64,000 bases of DNA. Source: Glycomyces buryatensis (GTDB lineage: Bacteria > Actinomycetota > Actinomycetes > Mycobacteriales > Micromonosporaceae). Position 1 is the stretch's first letter, and every line of letters begins with the position of its first letter. The stretch is from positions 16,428 through 80,427 of the forward strand of contig NZ_STGY01000005.1 in assembly GCF_004912275.1 (NCBI RefSeq), in the 5' to 3' direction. The position numbers and the translations under genes were made by a program. This document shows positions 63,881-64,000 of the stretch, piece by piece. Under the pieces are notes generated by a model. The model had not been told where the DNA came from, ran no database searches, and saw nothing but the letters and a program-made list of their open reading frames with translations.

Positions 63881-64000
63881 CCGCCCGAACCGTGATCTTC
63901 GACTGCCGGCGAGTGGACGAACCCTCTCCGCCCATCCCCTACCTCTTGTCGCTGATCGACTTAGGGTCCTTCTGGGAATTAGTTGATGTCTGGTGGCTAT

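Overview
The window is high-GC DNA from an actinobacterium. It carries a mycothiol-type SigR/RsrA pair, a WhiB regulator, the 24-codon ribosomal protein bL37, a DUF2631 membrane protein, a DUF222-HNH (13E12-type) protein, and the mycobacteria/streptomycete gene order dxr-rip1-ispG ... rlmN-cdsA-frr-pyrH-tsf-rpsB-M23-yraN-comM-dprA. Gene content suggests Glycomycetales (Glycomyces/Stackebrandtia-like). The genus is a guess.

Layout. 1-5.9 kb: a palindromic repeat element, a small membrane protein, and purU-dxr-rip1-ispG. 6-9.5 kb: a CUT1 sugar ABC importer with no ATPase gene, controlled by a LacI-type operator. 9.5-15.2 kb: an MMPL exporter divergent from a TetR regulator, the remnant of a small secreted protein, an MBL-Rieske fusion and DUF2631. 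15.2-27 kb: a repeat-rich DivIVA-domain protein followed by the translation/lipid/competence core block. In it comM carries a one-base C insertion and yraN has lost its expected stop. Two DnaA boxes lie between rpsB and the M23 peptidase gene. 27-36.7 kb: an unknown protein, a double-SIS sugar-phosphate isomerase, bL37, TetR, rsrA-sigR with a full sigma-R promoter, whiB, an SRAP (HMCES) protein, and aroA-rsgA-hisN.

36.8-52.6 kb is the accessory, most interesting part. A CE7 esterase and two secreted Tat-type PL1 pectate lyases (the second with a ricin-type lectin module) are followed by a five-gene minus-strand operon: a MotB-like one-TM protein, a two-TM coiled-coil protein, a TerY-like vWA protein, a PP2C phosphatase with a degenerate second copy, and a protein kinase. 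This looks like a TerY-P phosphosignalling triad joined to a Zorya/Mot-like membrane pair, an arrangement I do not recognise as described. Beyond it lies a uronate operon (Gfo/Idh, uxaC, fuconate-dehydratase-like enolase, uxuB-like reductase, Gfo/Idh). LacI-type operators with the core GCAACCGCTTGC or variants sit at the ABC-importer, both lyase and (weakly) the uronate promoters, with another inside the uronate Gfo/Idh gene. They tie these loci into one inferred pectin regulon whose regulator is outside the window.

52.6-64 kb: gcvT, pepA, lpd, sucB (pyruvate/2-oxoglutarate and glycine metabolism), then less conserved genes: an unknown protein, an APH-type phosphotransferase, a methyltransferase and a DUF222-HNH protein. 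The last two appear to run past their ancestral stop codons. No tRNA, rRNA, CRISPR, integrase or insertion-sequence transposase was seen.
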